Assembly (NCBI GenBank): GCA_023262305.1
Contig: JALRCK010000177.1
Coordinates: 1 to 5,467 of the forward strand
Length of the DNA stretch: 5,467 nucleotides
DNA from: Deltaproteobacteria bacterium
GTDB taxonomy: Bacteria > Bdellovibrionota_C > UBA2361 > OMII01
Direction of reading: 5' to 3'
The position numbers and the translations under genes are program-made. Below are positions 5,397 through 5,467 of this stretch, piece by piece. The notes below the pieces were generated by a model. It was given only the letters and a program-made list of their open reading frames with translations. It was not told the origin of the DNA and made no database searches. How positions within the stretch are numbered: the stretch's first letter is position 1; each line of letters starts with the position of its first letter.

Positions 5397-5454
5397 AGTG
5401 TTACCAAACGGAGAGGTGCAGCGACACCGAAGCGTAACCCTGTCGGGTAATTAA
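5253..5454 (+). pseudogene. Displaced-frame C-terminal segment of the YD-repeat protein
   Basis: This is read in the frame ending at TAA 5452-5454. Before the repeat this frame is open only back to a TAG at 5152-5154, so it is not a gene on its own. The segment reads QVIGNPSGTFIARN, then a Ser/Ala/Gly-rich stretch, then VSVSETYEVLPNGEVQ, which ends in a YD-like PNGEVQ turn. It has the same composition as the upstream repeats, and the competing frame does not. I infer it is the true C-terminus, separated by a frameshift that is genuine, programmed or a sequencing error. Confidence 0.6.
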
Positions 5455-5458
5455 GGGC

Positions 5459-5465
5459 AGGGGAG
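5459..5465 (+). promoter_or_regulatory. SD-like purine run for a gene beyond the window
   Basis: AGGGGAG follows the TAA at 5454 by only a few bases at the window edge. Its place suggests a closely spaced next gene on the plus strand, probably in operon with the YD-repeat gene. The start codon is not in view. Confidence 0.4.
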
Positions 5466-5467
5466 AT

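Overview
The window holds two opposed gene blocks of a mid-GC bacterium that uses clear Shine-Dalgarno (SD) sites and TGA/TAA stops. Nothing in it fixes the taxon. Two Sec-exported proteins, one a YD/RHS-type repeat protein, suggest a diderm such as a predatory or delta-like lineage, but that is a weak guess. No tRNA, rRNA, CRISPR array, transposase or phage gene was recognised.

Left block, minus strand, read right to left: a 201-residue protein (2397 to 1792), an intrinsic terminator (1763 to 1727), a 509-residue protein (1668 to 139), and the first 47 residues of an isochorismatase-like cysteine hydrolase (142 to beyond base 1). The 201- and 509-residue proteins share an unrecognised domain of about 170 residues, so they are tandem paralogs. 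The larger one adds a long C-terminal region. The 509-residue gene and the hydrolase overlap by ATGA, which points to translational coupling. The terminator between the paralogs could make the first gene the most abundant product. This three-gene set is the best candidate for an undescribed system, but the sequence alone does not show its function.

Centre, plus strand: a divergent intergenic stretch (2398-2703) is followed by a small secreted protein (2704-3204). It is built from a signal peptide and two 49-residue repeats that align without gaps.

Right block, plus strand: a 506-base gap without a convincing gene contains a strong SD site in front of a three-codon ORF, several small hairpins and a weak promoter-like box. 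It leads to a secreted YD-repeat protein (3711 onward). Near its 3' end the protein-like reading moves to another frame, beside a perfect 8-bp tandem repeat (5237-5252). The displaced frame runs to a TAA at 5454, followed by an SD-like purine run for a gene beyond the window.
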